A stretch of 8,184 nucleotides of DNA, from contig SKNJ01000140.1 in the NCBI GenBank assembly GCA_007120575.1, positions 1 to 8,184 on the forward strand. Reading direction: 5' to 3'. Every line of letters starts with the position of its first letter. Position 1 is the first letter of the stretch. Source of the stretch: Thioalkalivibrio sp. (GTDB taxonomy: Bacteria; Pseudomonadota; Gammaproteobacteria; Ectothiorhodospirales; Ectothiorhodospiraceae). The position numbers and the translations under genes were made by a program. Shown piece after piece: positions 1 through 6,219 of the stretch. The notes under the pieces were generated by a model that did no database searches, was not told where the DNA came from, and saw only the letters and a list, made by a program, of their open reading frames with translations.

Positions 1-2
1 AG

Positions 3-59
3 GAGCCACTCGACTATACCGCGCATCTGTTGATGGGGTCGGTGAACTACCGCTTCTGA
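3..59 (+). CDS. C-terminus of an outer-membrane beta-barrel protein (partial)
   Basis: Only the last 18 codons are in the window, reading EPLDYTAHLLMGSVNYRF and then TGA. Alternating hydrophobic and polar residues ending in a C-terminal phenylalanine are the known signature of the last strand of Gram-negative outer-membrane barrels, which the BAM machinery recognises. The other two forward frames fit less well. One stops at position 31-33. The other stays open to 232 but gives no protein-like pattern. The family cannot be fixed from 18 residues. A porin, a TonB-dependent receptor or an MtrB/PioB-type barrel are all possible; the last would fit the cytochrome theme but is a guess. The gene points toward the ccm cluster but is separated from it by about 325 bases with its own promoter. 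Confidence 0.55.
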   Translation, partial: EPLDYTAHLLMGSVNYRF

Positions 60-166
60 ATGCGATCTTCATACCGGGAATAAAGCGCGGGCTCGATCAG
101 GGCGAGCAGGCGGCGCTGATGGTTCGTTCTGCCCAGAAAATCTGTGTATGCGTATATACGGGTATT

Positions 167-195
167 CCAGTTTGCGCAGGAAATGCGCAAACTGG
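167..195. repeat. perfect 12-bp inverted repeat with a 5-nt loop
   Basis: The arms CCAGTTTGCGCA (167-178) and TGCGCAAACTGG (184-195) are exact reverse complements separated by GGAAA. The sequence after the right arm is TCAGAGTTGG, with no T-run on either strand, so a standard intrinsic terminator is unlikely. It ends 11 nt before the -35 hexamer of the putative ccm promoter. It could be a regulator binding site, or an RNA hairpin protecting the 3' end of the upstream transcript. Confidence 0.75.
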
Positions 196-206
196 TCAGA
201 GTTGGA

Positions 207-237
207 TTGACAAGGTCGTGGATTCCGTCTAAATAAT
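207..237 (+). promoter_or_regulatory. putative sigma-70-type promoter for the ccm operon
   Basis: A perfect -35 hexamer TTGACA (207-212) is followed by an AT-rich TAAATAAT block (230-237). Two -10 registers are possible. AATAAT (232-237) matches TATAAT at five of six positions with a 19-nt spacer. TAAATA (230-235) has the ideal 17-nt spacer but fits less well. Transcription would start near 243-246 and give a leader of about 140 nt before ccmA. This is the only good promoter-like sequence seen upstream of the cluster. Confidence 0.5.
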
Positions 238-269
238 GTACGAATTGTAGGGTTTGTCCGATGCATTCC

Positions 270-280
270 CGCAATTTGCG
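270..280. repeat. 11-bp palindrome CGCAATTTGCG
   Basis: CGCAA and TTGCG form a perfect dyad around a central T. It lies about 25-35 bases downstream of the predicted transcription start. It shares the TTTGCG core with the large inverted repeat at 167-195, so the promoter is flanked by two related dyads. That makes an operator pair conceivable, but a dyad this short can also arise by chance. Confidence 0.3.
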
Positions 281-385
281 AGGCGTCACAGGGATTCGTC
301 AGGCGCGCGGGAGGGGTGTTCGGCAGTGGTCATCGCGATCGACCGGGCCGGCGGCCGAATTCAGAAACCATAGTGGCGAGGGTTC

Positions 386-1039
386 ATGGCGGATTCGCAC
401 GGTGCCTCCGGCATCACGGTGAACGAGACACGGCTGGAGGCACGTTCCCTGCACTGCCGACGCGGGGGCCGGGATCTCTTCCGGAATGTGGAGTTCTCTC
501 TTGGCGCGGGAGACTTCCTGTTTGTGAAGGGCGAGAACGGCTGCGGCAAGACCACGCTGCTGCGCGCGTTGTGCGGGCTGACCCGTCCGGCGGCGGGCGC
601 GGTGCTTTGGCGCGGGCAGCCGATTGCGGCATACGACGCGTTCGTGGGGGCCCTTCTCTATATCGGGCATCGCGAAGCCGTGAAGGACGAGCTGACTCCG
701 CTCGAGAATCTCGAAGTACACGGCGGCTTGCGCGGCGAGAGCCACACTGAGCATGCGCGTGAGCAGGCCCTGTCCCGGGTCGGGCTCGCGGGCTACGAGG
801 ATATCCCTGTGCGATATCTTTCGCAGGGGCAGCGCCGCCGGTGTGCGCTGGCGCGTCTGGTGCTTTCGCAGGCAACCCTGTGGATCCTGGACGAACCGTA
901 CAACGCCCTGGACCGGGGCGCAGTGGGCTGGCTGTCCGGTCTGGTGCGCGAGCACCTGGGGCGGGGCGGTATGGTGGTTGCGACGAGCCATCAGCCGATC
1001 GAGGATGTCGGGGACACGCGTGTCCTCGAGTTGGGCTGA
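386..1039 (+). CDS. ccmA: haem exporter ATP-binding protein CcmA
   Basis: This is the cytoplasmic ATPase of the CcmAB(C/D) ABC complex, which uses ATP to release haem-loaded CcmE from CcmC/CcmD. The protein has 217 residues, close to the usual 200-215. Visible motifs are Walker A GENGCGKT (49-56), signature LSQGQ (144-148), Walker B LWILDEP (164-170), a D-loop ending ALD (173-175) and the switch histidine H201 in TSHQ. The stretch GHREAVKDELTPLENL (93-108) is typical of CcmA, although the usual Q-loop glutamine position carries Arg95. ATG 386 is the first start after an in-frame TAG at 371-373. Its GAGGG lies only 3 nt upstream, so translation may be weak. GTG 419 is an alternative start with no better site. 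It is the first gene of the operon. Confidence 0.96.
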   Translation: MADSHGASGITVNETRLEARSLHCRRGGRDLFRNVEFSLGAGDFLFVKGENGCGKTTLLRALCGLTRPAAGAVLWRGQPIAAYDAFVGALLYIGHREAVKDELTPLENLEVHGGLRGESHTEHAREQALSRVGLAGYEDIPVRYLSQGQRRRCALARLVLSQATLWILDEPYNALDRGAVGWLSGLVREHLGRGGMVVATSHQPIEDVGDTRVLELG

Positions 1040-1047
1040 CGGTTTGC

Positions 1048-1716
1048 ATGGGACGCACGCTATGGACGCTGCTGCGACGGGACGTCTCGCTGATCGTCAC
1101 GCGGCGGCAGGATGTTCTCACGGTGGTGGCGTTTTTCGCGATCGTGATCATGCTGTTTCCGCTGGCGGTGGGGCCGGAGCCGGAGATCCTGCGCGAACTC
1201 GCCCCCGGTGCCATGTGGGTGGCGGCGGCCCTGGCCAGCCTGCTGGCACTGGATCGCCTGTTCGCCGACGACTGGCGCGACGGGACGCTGGAACAATTGG
1301 CCCTGATCCCGCAGCCGTTGGCGCTGGTGGTGCTCGCCAAGGTAACTGCCCATTGGCTTGCTCTGGGACTCCCGTTGGTGGTGTTGTCGCCGGTCCTGGG
1401 TTACACCCTGGGGCTGCGCGGCGAGGAACTGGTGGTGCTTCCGGTTTCTCTGGCCCTGGGGACCCCGGTTCTCGCGCTGCTGGGGGCTACCGGGGCTGCC
1501 CTCACCCTGGGGGTGCGCGGGGGCGGGGCGTTGATGGCGCTACTGATCCTGCCCCTGTTCGTGCCGGTTCTGATCCTGGGTTCCGGAGCGGTCTCCCAGG
1601 CGATGCAGGGCGGCGATTTCCTGCCTCATTACTATTTGCTGGGCGCCCTGCTGGTCGCCGCGCTGCCACTGACACCCCTGGCGGTGGCGGCTGCGTTGCG
1701 CATTGCGCTGGATTGA
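1048..1716 (+). CDS. ccmB: haem exporter membrane subunit CcmB
   Basis: This is the inner-membrane permease-like partner of CcmA. Its 222 residues match the family (about 220), with a short cytoplasmic N-terminus and about six hydrophobic segments. The family motif is visible at about 72-84 as FADDWRDGTLEQL, followed by IPQPL and AKVTAHWL. Later hydrophobic stretches are rich in Gly, Leu and Val and end in a leucine/alanine-rich helix. The frame is open far upstream inside ccmA, but ATG 1048, 8 nt after the ccmA stop, gives the family-typical N-terminus MGRTLWTLLRRD. No clear ribosome binding site precedes it, which suggests coupling to ccmA translation. The stop overlaps the ribosome binding site of ccmC. 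Confidence 0.95.
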   Translation: MGRTLWTLLRRDVSLIVTRRQDVLTVVAFFAIVIMLFPLAVGPEPEILRELAPGAMWVAAALASLLALDRLFADDWRDGTLEQLALIPQPLALVVLAKVTAHWLALGLPLVVLSPVLGYTLGLRGEELVVLPVSLALGTPVLALLGATGAALTLGVRGGGALMALLILPLFVPVLILGSGAVSQAMQGGDFLPHYYLLGALLVAALPLTPLAVAAALRIALD

Positions 1717-1719
1717 GGA
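1715..1719 (+). promoter_or_regulatory. ribosome binding site deciding the ccmC start
   Basis: GAGGA overlaps the ccmB stop codon and lies 7 nt before ATG 1727. This favours the ATG over the in-frame TTG at 1703, which would add eight residues and has no such site. Confidence 0.65.
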
Positions 1720-1726
1720 TTTGCAT

Positions 1727-2542
1727 ATGAGTGCACGCCCACGTATCCGTTGGTTCCGGTTTTCTTCGCCACCGGCTTTCCATGCCCTGGTGGATCGGCT
1801 GGTGCCATGGCTTTGGGGCGGGGCCGCCCTGCTCGCGGTGGCGGGGCTTTATGTGGGATTTTTCGTGGCGCCGCCCGACTATCAGCAGGGCAACAGCTAC
1901 CGCATCATGTTCCTGCATGTGCCCACCGCGTGGATGGGTATGTTCCTGTATCTGCTGATGGCGATCTACGCGATCATCCACCTGGCCTGGCGGGTGCGCC
2001 TGGCCGACGTGATGGCGCGCAGCCTCGCGCCGACCGGTGCGCTGATGACGGCGCTGGCGCTGTGGACCGGTTCGCTGTGGGGGGCGCCGACCTGGGGCAC
2101 GTACTGGGTCTGGGATGCCCGCCTGACCTCGTCGCTGATTCTGTTATTCCTTTTCCTTGGGTATCTGGCGCTGCACGCCGCGGCCACCGATCGCGAAAAG
2201 GGGGGGCGCGCGGCCTCGCTGCTCGCGATCGTGGGGGTCGTCAATGTCCCGATCATCTATTTCTCGGTGAAGTGGTGGAACACCCTGCACCAGGGCATGT
2301 CGGTCACGGCCACCGACGCCCCCAGCATGGCGCCGTCGATGTTCGCGGCGCTGCTGCTGATGACACTGGCGTGCTGGTTGTATGCGGCGGCGATCGGCTT
2401 GCGACGCGCCCAGGTCGAGGCACTCGAGCGTTCGGCGGATGCGGGCTGGGTGCGGCGTGTCATGCTGGGCGAAACGGATGCGGGGACCGGGCAGCACGAT
2501 GGTGATCCCGGATCCGCGGTACTGGAGAGGGGGCGCCACTGA
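1727..2542 (+). CDS. ccmC: haem handling protein CcmC
   Basis: This six-helix inner-membrane protein binds haem at the periplasmic face and passes it to CcmE. It belongs to the haem-handling (WWD) family. From ATG 1727 it has 271 residues. The tryptophan-rich domain reads WGTYWVWDARLTSS (123-136). The flanking histidines expected as axial haem ligands are present as H64 in FLHVPTAW and H188 in WWNTLHQG, equivalent to H60 and H184 of E. coli. The tail after about residue 225 is hydrophilic and longer than in E. coli CcmC (245 residues). That tail is family-variable, and I see no domain in it. The stop overlaps the ccmD start as TGATG. A run of seven G (2200-2206) encodes part of the EKGGR loop with the frame intact. 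Confidence 0.96.
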   Translation: MSARPRIRWFRFSSPPAFHALVDRLVPWLWGGAALLAVAGLYVGFFVAPPDYQQGNSYRIMFLHVPTAWMGMFLYLLMAIYAIIHLAWRVRLADVMARSLAPTGALMTALALWTGSLWGAPTWGTYWVWDARLTSSLILLFLFLGYLALHAAATDREKGGRAASLLAIVGVVNVPIIYFSVKWWNTLHQGMSVTATDAPSMAPSMFAALLLMTLACWLYAAAIGLRRAQVEALERSADAGWVRRVMLGETDAGTGQHDGDPGSAVLERGRH

Positions 2543-2745
2543 TGTGGGACGGGATTGGTGATTTTCTGGCGATGGGCGGGCACGGTCCCTGGGTCTGGGG
2601 GTCGTACGGGGCGGCACTGGTCCTGTTTCTGGCGGAGGTCCTGCTCCTGGCCCGGCGTCGGCAGCGGGTGTACAGGATGATTCGGCGACGGGCACGTGCG
2701 GCGGGCATGTCCGGGCCTTCCATGAATGAAGGAGGTGGCGCGTGA
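2542..2745 (+). CDS. ccmD: haem exporter small subunit CcmD
   Basis: A 67-residue single-pass inner-membrane protein that binds CcmC-haem-CcmE and is needed to release holo-CcmE. The N-terminus has the family pattern FLAMGGHGPWVWGSYG (8-23), followed by a hydrophobic helix at about 20-37 and then the basic cytoplasmic stretch ARRRQR. The position of the E. coli Tyr17 is His14 here, and a tryptophan (W17) sits where many homologues have tyrosine before VW. Histidine at the first position is, I believe, common in other lineages, so loss of function is not implied. The start overlaps the ccmC stop by one base (TGATG), and the last codons contain the ribosome binding site of ccmE. Confidence 0.92.
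   Translation: MWDGIGDFLAMGGHGPWVWGSYGAALVLFLAEVLLLARRRQRVYRMIRRRARAAGMSGPSMNEGGGA
2729..2736 (+). promoter_or_regulatory. full-consensus ribosome binding site for ccmE
   Basis: AAGGAGGT is a perfect complement to the 16S rRNA 3' end and ends 5 nt before GTG 2742. It supports the GTG start overlapping the ccmD stop and predicts strong ccmE translation. This fits the need for more of the haem chaperone than of the membrane subunits. Confidence 0.8.
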
Positions 2746-3191
2746 AGCGACGCAACAAGCGACTGGGCATTGTGGTGAGTGCGCTGGCGGGGCTGGGCAT
2801 CGCCACGGCACTGGTTCTGAACGCGTTTCAGGATGCCCTGGTGTTTTTCATTACCCCTTCGGAGGTCATGGCCAAGACAGAGATGCCGGAGCGCAATTTT
2901 CGCATTGGCGGGCTGGTGGAAGAGGGCAGTGTCATCCGCGATCCGCAGTCTACCGAGGTGACCTTCCGGGTGACCGATACCGCCGAGAGCGTCACGGTGG
3001 TGTTTGACGGGATCCTCCCGGACCTGTTTCGCGAGGGGCAGGGTGTGGTGGCCGAAGGCCGGATCGGCCCGGATCATGTATTTCGCGCCTACAACGTGAT
3101 GGCGCGGCATGACGAAAACTACATGCCGGCGGAGGCCCAGGAGGCGATCGAACGAGCCGGTCACCCGGGCGACGCGGCCGGAGGGTACTGA
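2742..3191 (+). CDS. ccmE: periplasmic haem chaperone CcmE
   Basis: CcmE binds haem covalently through a histidine and carries it from CcmC to CcmF. The protein has 149 residues. It has a basic N-terminus (KRRNKR), one membrane anchor at about 9-27 and a periplasmic OB-fold beta-barrel at about 38-120. The flexible C-terminal tail contains MARHDENY. His123 is the haem-attachment residue and Tyr127 the conserved tyrosine (E. coli H130 and Y134). The tail after the motif is hydrophilic and ends GGY. The GTG start is supported by the consensus ribosome binding site and by the family-like N-terminus. The frame overlaps ccmD by four bases (GTGA), which suggests coupled translation. Confidence 0.96.
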   Translation: MKRRNKRLGIVVSALAGLGIATALVLNAFQDALVFFITPSEVMAKTEMPERNFRIGGLVEEGSVIRDPQSTEVTFRVTDTAESVTVVFDGILPDLFREGQGVVAEGRIGPDHVFRAYNVMARHDENYMPAEAQEAIERAGHPGDAAGGY

Positions 3192-3194
3192 TCC

Positions 3195-5195
3195 ATGTGG
3201 CCAGAACTGGGTAATTTCGCGCTGATCCTGGCTCTCTGCCTGGCAGGTCTGCAGGCCATCATTCCGCTGGTGGGGGCGCAACTGGGGCATGACCGGCTGA
3301 TGCATGCGGGGCGCTCCCTGGCCATGGGTCAGCTGGTGTTTCTCGCGCTGGCCTATGCGGCGCTGACCCTGGCGTTTCTCGGCAATGACTTTTCGGTTGC
3401 CTACGTTGCCCAGAATTCCAACGAAACGCTGCCCGTGGTGTACAAGTTCACCGCGGTATGGGGCGGCCACGAGGGTTCGCTGCTGTTGTGGGTGTTCCTG
3501 CTGGCGTGCTGGACCGTGGCGGTCGCGGTGTTCAGCAAGTCGCTCCCGAAGGAAGTACTGGCGCGGGTGCTGGCGGTGCTGGGCATGGTCGGGGTGGGTT
3601 TCATGGCCTTCACCATCCTGACCTCCAATCCGTTTGACCGGCTGATTCCCGCGCCGCCGGATGGTTCGGATCTGAATCCCCTGTTGCAGGATCCGGGGAT
3701 GATCATCCATCCACCGCTGCTCTACATGGGTTATGTCGGTATGGCGGTGGTGTTTGCATTCGCGATTGCGGCGCTGATCGGCGGGCGACTGGACGCTGCC
3801 TGGGCGCGCTGGTCGCGGCCCTGGACCACGGTCGCCTGGGCGTTCCTGACGCTGGGGATTGGACTGGGCTCGTGGTGGGCCTATTACGAGCTCGGCTGGG
3901 GCGGCTGGTGGTTCTGGGATCCGGTGGAGAACGCCTCGTTCCTGCCGTGGCTGACCGCGACTGCGCTGCTGCATTCGCTGGCGGTGTCGGAGAAACGGGG
4001 CGGGTTCAAGGTCTGGACCCTGATGCTCGCGATCCTGACGTTTGCGCTGACGATCCTGGGTGCGTTCCTGGTGCGTTCCGGGGTTATCACGTCCGTGCAT
4101 GCGTTTGCCACCGATCCGGATCGCGGCACGTTCATTCTGGGCATGCTGGCAGTTACCCTGGTTGGATCGCTTTCCCTGTACGCATGGCGGGCACCCAAGG
4201 TGGGACTTGGAGGGGGCTTCGGCTGGTTCTCCCGAGAGTCTCTGCTGCTGGGCAACAACGTGCTGCTGGTGGTCGCCTGCGCGGCGGTGTTCATCGGCAC
4301 GATCTACCCGATGGCGCTGGATGCGCTGAATCTCGGCAAGATCTCGGTGGGTCCCCCGTACTTTGATGCGGTGTTCATGCCGTTGATGCTGCCGCTGCTG
4401 TTCCTGGTGGGAGTGGCGCCTTCGCTGCCCTGGAAGCAGGGCGATCCGATGCAGGCGGTTTACCGACTGCGCTGGCCGTTCGCGATTGCCGTGGTGCTGG
4501 GGGCGGCCTGGCCGCTGACGGTCGGGGCGTGGAATCCGCTGACGGCGCTGGCGCTGATGCTGGTGGCCTGGATCCTGATTACCACGGGAGTGGACATTGT
4601 TCGGCGTCTGGGGCGGCGTCAGGGGCTGGGTGCACGCCTGCGCGGGCTGCGACCCAGTTTCCTGGGGATGCACATGGCGCATGCCGGCCTTGCGCTGGTG
4701 GCCATGGCCATCGCCATGGTGAATACCTACGAGGACGAGCGGGATGTGCGCCTGGAGGCCGGCGAGACGGCAACCGTGGGCGGATATGATTTCACCCTGC
4801 TGGACGTGGACCGGATCCGCGGTCCGAATTACGACGCAACCCAGGCCGAGGTGCGGGTCACCCGGGATGGGAAGATGGTGGATACGCTTTATCCGCAGTT
4901 GCGGCATTACGATTCTCAGCCTGAAATGCCCATGCAGCAGGCCGCGCTCAACCGCGGCCTGACCCGGGACATCTACGTCTCGATGGGACAGCATGTGGGC
5001 GGCGGGGCCTGGACCATGCGGCTGTATTACAAGCCCTACATGTTCTGGATGTGGATCGGCGGGCTGCTGATGGCGTTTGGGGGGTTCCTGGCGGCGGCGG
5101 ACCGTCGATACCGGCTGGCCCGAGATCGATCGGCGGTCTCGGAGCAGCAGGTGCGGGCGGATCAGCCTCGTGACTTTCAGGAGGCGCAAGGGTGA
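3195..5195 (+). CDS. ccmF: cytochrome c haem lyase subunit CcmF
   Basis: This large inner-membrane protein receives haem from holo-CcmE and, with CcmH and CcmI, ligates it to apocytochrome c. Its 666 residues fit the family (about 640-680). It has many transmembrane segments and a periplasmic WWD domain, WGGWWFWDPVENASFLPW (235-252). All four conserved histidines appear in their expected contexts: H172 (IIHPPLL), H260 (LLHSLAVSEKRG), H302 (SVHAFATDP) and H496 (HMAHAGLAL). These match E. coli H173, H261, H303 and H491, two of which hold the internal haem b and two the WWD haem. A periplasmic loop of about 100 residues (from about 510) precedes the last helix at about 616-636. ATG 3195 lies 9 nt after GGAGGG, three bases beyond the ccmE stop. 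Confidence 0.97.
   Translation: MWPELGNFALILALCLAGLQAIIPLVGAQLGHDRLMHAGRSLAMGQLVFLALAYAALTLAFLGNDFSVAYVAQNSNETLPVVYKFTAVWGGHEGSLLLWVFLLACWTVAVAVFSKSLPKEVLARVLAVLGMVGVGFMAFTILTSNPFDRLIPAPPDGSDLNPLLQDPGMIIHPPLLYMGYVGMAVVFAFAIAALIGGRLDAAWARWSRPWTTVAWAFLTLGIGLGSWWAYYELGWGGWWFWDPVENASFLPWLTATALLHSLAVSEKRGGFKVWTLMLAILTFALTILGAFLVRSGVITSVHAFATDPDRGTFILGMLAVTLVGSLSLYAWRAPKVGLGGGFGWFSRESLLLGNNVLLVVACAAVFIGTIYPMALDALNLGKISVGPPYFDAVFMPLMLPLLFLVGVAPSLPWKQGDPMQAVYRLRWPFAIAVVLGAAWPLTVGAWNPLTALALMLVAWILITTGVDIVRRLGRRQGLGARLRGLRPSFLGMHMAHAGLALVAMAIAMVNTYEDERDVRLEAGETATVGGYDFTLLDVDRIRGPNYDATQAEVRVTRDGKMVDTLYPQLRHYDSQPEMPMQQAALNRGLTRDIYVSMGQHVGGGAWTMRLYYKPYMFWMWIGGLLMAFGGFLAAADRRYRLARDRSAVSEQQVRADQPRDFQEAQG
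5179..5184 (+). promoter_or_regulatory. ribosome binding site for ccmG
   Basis: AGGAGG lies inside the end of ccmF, 7 nt before GTG 5192, and supports that GTG as the ccmG start. Confidence 0.7.
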
Positions 5196-5728
5196 CGCCA
5201 AAGATCCTGTTGCCGTTCGCGGGAGTCCTCGCGGTGCTGGGCCTGTTCTACCTGGGTTTGCAGGTGGATTCCCGGGAGTTGCCGTCACCGCTGATCGACA
5301 GGCCTGCCCCCGCGTTCGAGCTGCAATCGCTGACCGAGCCGGACCGGACCCTGACCGAGCAGGACTTCATCGGGGAGGTGGCACTGGTGAACGTGTTTGC
5401 CTCGTGGTGCAGTTCCTGCTGGGCAGAACATTCCAATCTGGTAGAGCTGGAGCGCCGGGGGATTACCATTCACGGCCTCAATTACCGCGACGAGCGCCCG
5501 GCTGCGTTGCGCTATCTGCGCCGCGGGGGCAACCCCTACACGCATATTGCCTTCGATCCGCGCGGTGATGCCGGTATGGAATGGGGTGTGTATGCCACCC
5601 CGGAGACCTTCTTGCTGGATGCCAATGGCCGGATTCGACACAAGCATGTGGGGCCCCTGGATGCCCAGGTGATCCGGGAGGAATTCCTGCCAAGGATCGA
5701 ACAACTGACCGCGGAGGCCGCATCGTGA
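5192..5728 (+). CDS. ccmG: thiol:disulfide interchange protein CcmG (DsbE)
   Basis: A membrane-anchored periplasmic thioredoxin-like reductase that keeps the CxxCH cysteines of apocytochrome c, or the CcmH disulfide, reduced. It probably draws electrons from a DsbD/CcdA-type protein. It has 178 residues, with an N-terminal anchor at about 5-23 and then PSPLIDRPAPAFEL, typical of the family. The thioredoxin fold carries the active site WCSSC (C73 and C76) in VNVFASWCSSCWAEH, and the cis-proline P137 in YATPETFLLD. The middle residues Ser-Ser differ from the Pro-Thr of E. coli CcmG. The acidic Glu138 after the cis-proline is as expected. The gene starts with GTG and overlaps the ccmF stop by four bases. 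Confidence 0.95.
   Translation: MTPKILLPFAGVLAVLGLFYLGLQVDSRELPSPLIDRPAPAFELQSLTEPDRTLTEQDFIGEVALVNVFASWCSSCWAEHSNLVELERRGITIHGLNYRDERPAALRYLRRGGNPYTHIAFDPRGDAGMEWGVYATPETFLLDANGRIRHKHVGPLDAQVIREEFLPRIEQLTAEAAS
5713..5717 (+). promoter_or_regulatory. ribosome binding site for ccmH
   Basis: GGAGG within the end of ccmG lies 7 nt before GTG 5725. It decides the ccmH start in a frame that is open much further upstream. Confidence 0.65.
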
Positions 5729-6216
5729 TCGGATCTACCGGATTCATTCCGAAGTCACTGGTCACCGTTCTGGCCCTGGTGTGGCTGGCGGCTGTCCCGA
5801 TGGCCCAGGCAATCCCGCTTGGGACCCCGCTGGAATTCGATTCGCAGGAACAGCGCGAGCAATACAACAAGCTGGTGCGTGAACTGCGCTGCACGGTGTG
5901 CCAGAGCGAGACCCTGCACGAGTCACAGGCGGCCCTCGCCGGCGATATGCGACGGCGCATCTACGACATGACCCGTAGTGGCGCCAGCGGAGACGAAGTG
6001 GTGGATTTTCTGGTTCAGCGATATGGCGACTACGTGCGCTATCGCCCCCCCTTGCAGGCAAATACGCTCCTCCTGTGGGGCAGCCCGTTCCTCGCGCTGA
6101 TGGCGGGTGGGGTGATCTGGTGGCGCGTGGTGCGCCGGCGGCGTGCGCTGCTGAGTGACGAGGCACTGTCGGACGCAGACCGGGACGCCCTCGAGCGGTT
6201 CCGGCGGGGAGAATAG
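5725..6216 (+). CDS. ccmH: cytochrome c maturation thiol-oxidoreductase CcmH (CcmL-type, single domain)
   Basis: CcmH reduces or resolves disulfides of the apocytochrome haem-binding motif and forms the ligation complex with CcmF and CcmI. From GTG 5725 it has 163 residues. A signal peptide spans about 1-29 and ends AVPMAQA. A small periplasmic helical domain holds LRCTVCQ with the redox pair C56 and C59. The conserved stretch YGDYVRYRPP is followed by a C-terminal membrane helix and a basic tail (WWRVVRRRR). The residues after the motif (QSETLHES) differ from the E. coli-type QNNS. It is the short form: the TPR part fused in E. coli CcmH is a separate gene here (ccmI). It overlaps the ccmG stop by four bases (GTGA). 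The frame is open upstream, but a longer start would sit inside ccmG. Confidence 0.95.
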   Translation: MIGSTGFIPKSLVTVLALVWLAAVPMAQAIPLGTPLEFDSQEQREQYNKLVRELRCTVCQSETLHESQAALAGDMRRRIYDMTRSGASGDEVVDFLVQRYGDYVRYRPPLQANTLLLWGSPFLALMAGGVIWWRVVRRRRALLSDEALSDADRDALERFRRGE

Positions 6217-6219
6217 AAC

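Larger units (their letters stand above)
60..385. other. intergenic regulatory region upstream of ccmA
   Basis: No convincing gene lies here. The first 230 bases are visibly less GC-rich than the flanking genes. Small reading frames on both strands look accidental: they lack ribosome binding sites and run across the signals below. From left to right it holds a weak nested stem (AGCGC 84-88 with GCGCT 113-117, and GCTCG 91-95 with CGAGC 103-107), a 10-bp palindrome CGTATATACG (151-160), a perfect 12-bp inverted repeat (167-195), a promoter-like sequence (207-237) and an 11-bp palindrome (270-280). A GC-rich leader then runs to ccmA. No hairpin followed by a T-run was seen, so no classical intrinsic terminator for the upstream gene is evident. 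Confidence 0.6.

Noticed and set aside
167..206. Intrinsic terminator for the upstream gene at the 12-bp inverted repeat
   Set aside because: The stem is good, but no T-run follows it on either strand. It also lies more than 100 bases past the stop codon.
2..232. Forward frame open from the left edge to a TAA at 230-232
   Set aside because: The translation does not resemble a protein terminus, and it conflicts with the better-supported frame ending at 59 in a barrel-type phenylalanine.
47..289. An 80-codon minus-strand frame in the intergenic region
   Set aside because: It has a GTG start with no ribosome binding site, overlaps the barrel gene's end and runs across the promoter and inverted repeat. 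No family features are visible.
2197..2206. A-run and seven-G run in ccmC as a possible phase-variation or frameshift site
   Set aside because: The frame is intact on both sides. Seven-base homopolymers are expected in GC-rich DNA (a C7 run also occurs in ccmH at 6045-6051), and ccm genes are not known to phase-vary.
2460..5288. A 942-codon open frame on the minus strand opposite ccmD-ccmF
   Set aside because: It is antisense to confidently identified genes. Its predicted protein is rich in Arg, His, Gln and Pro, as expected when GC-ending codons leave the opposite strand free of stops. It shows no domain pattern.
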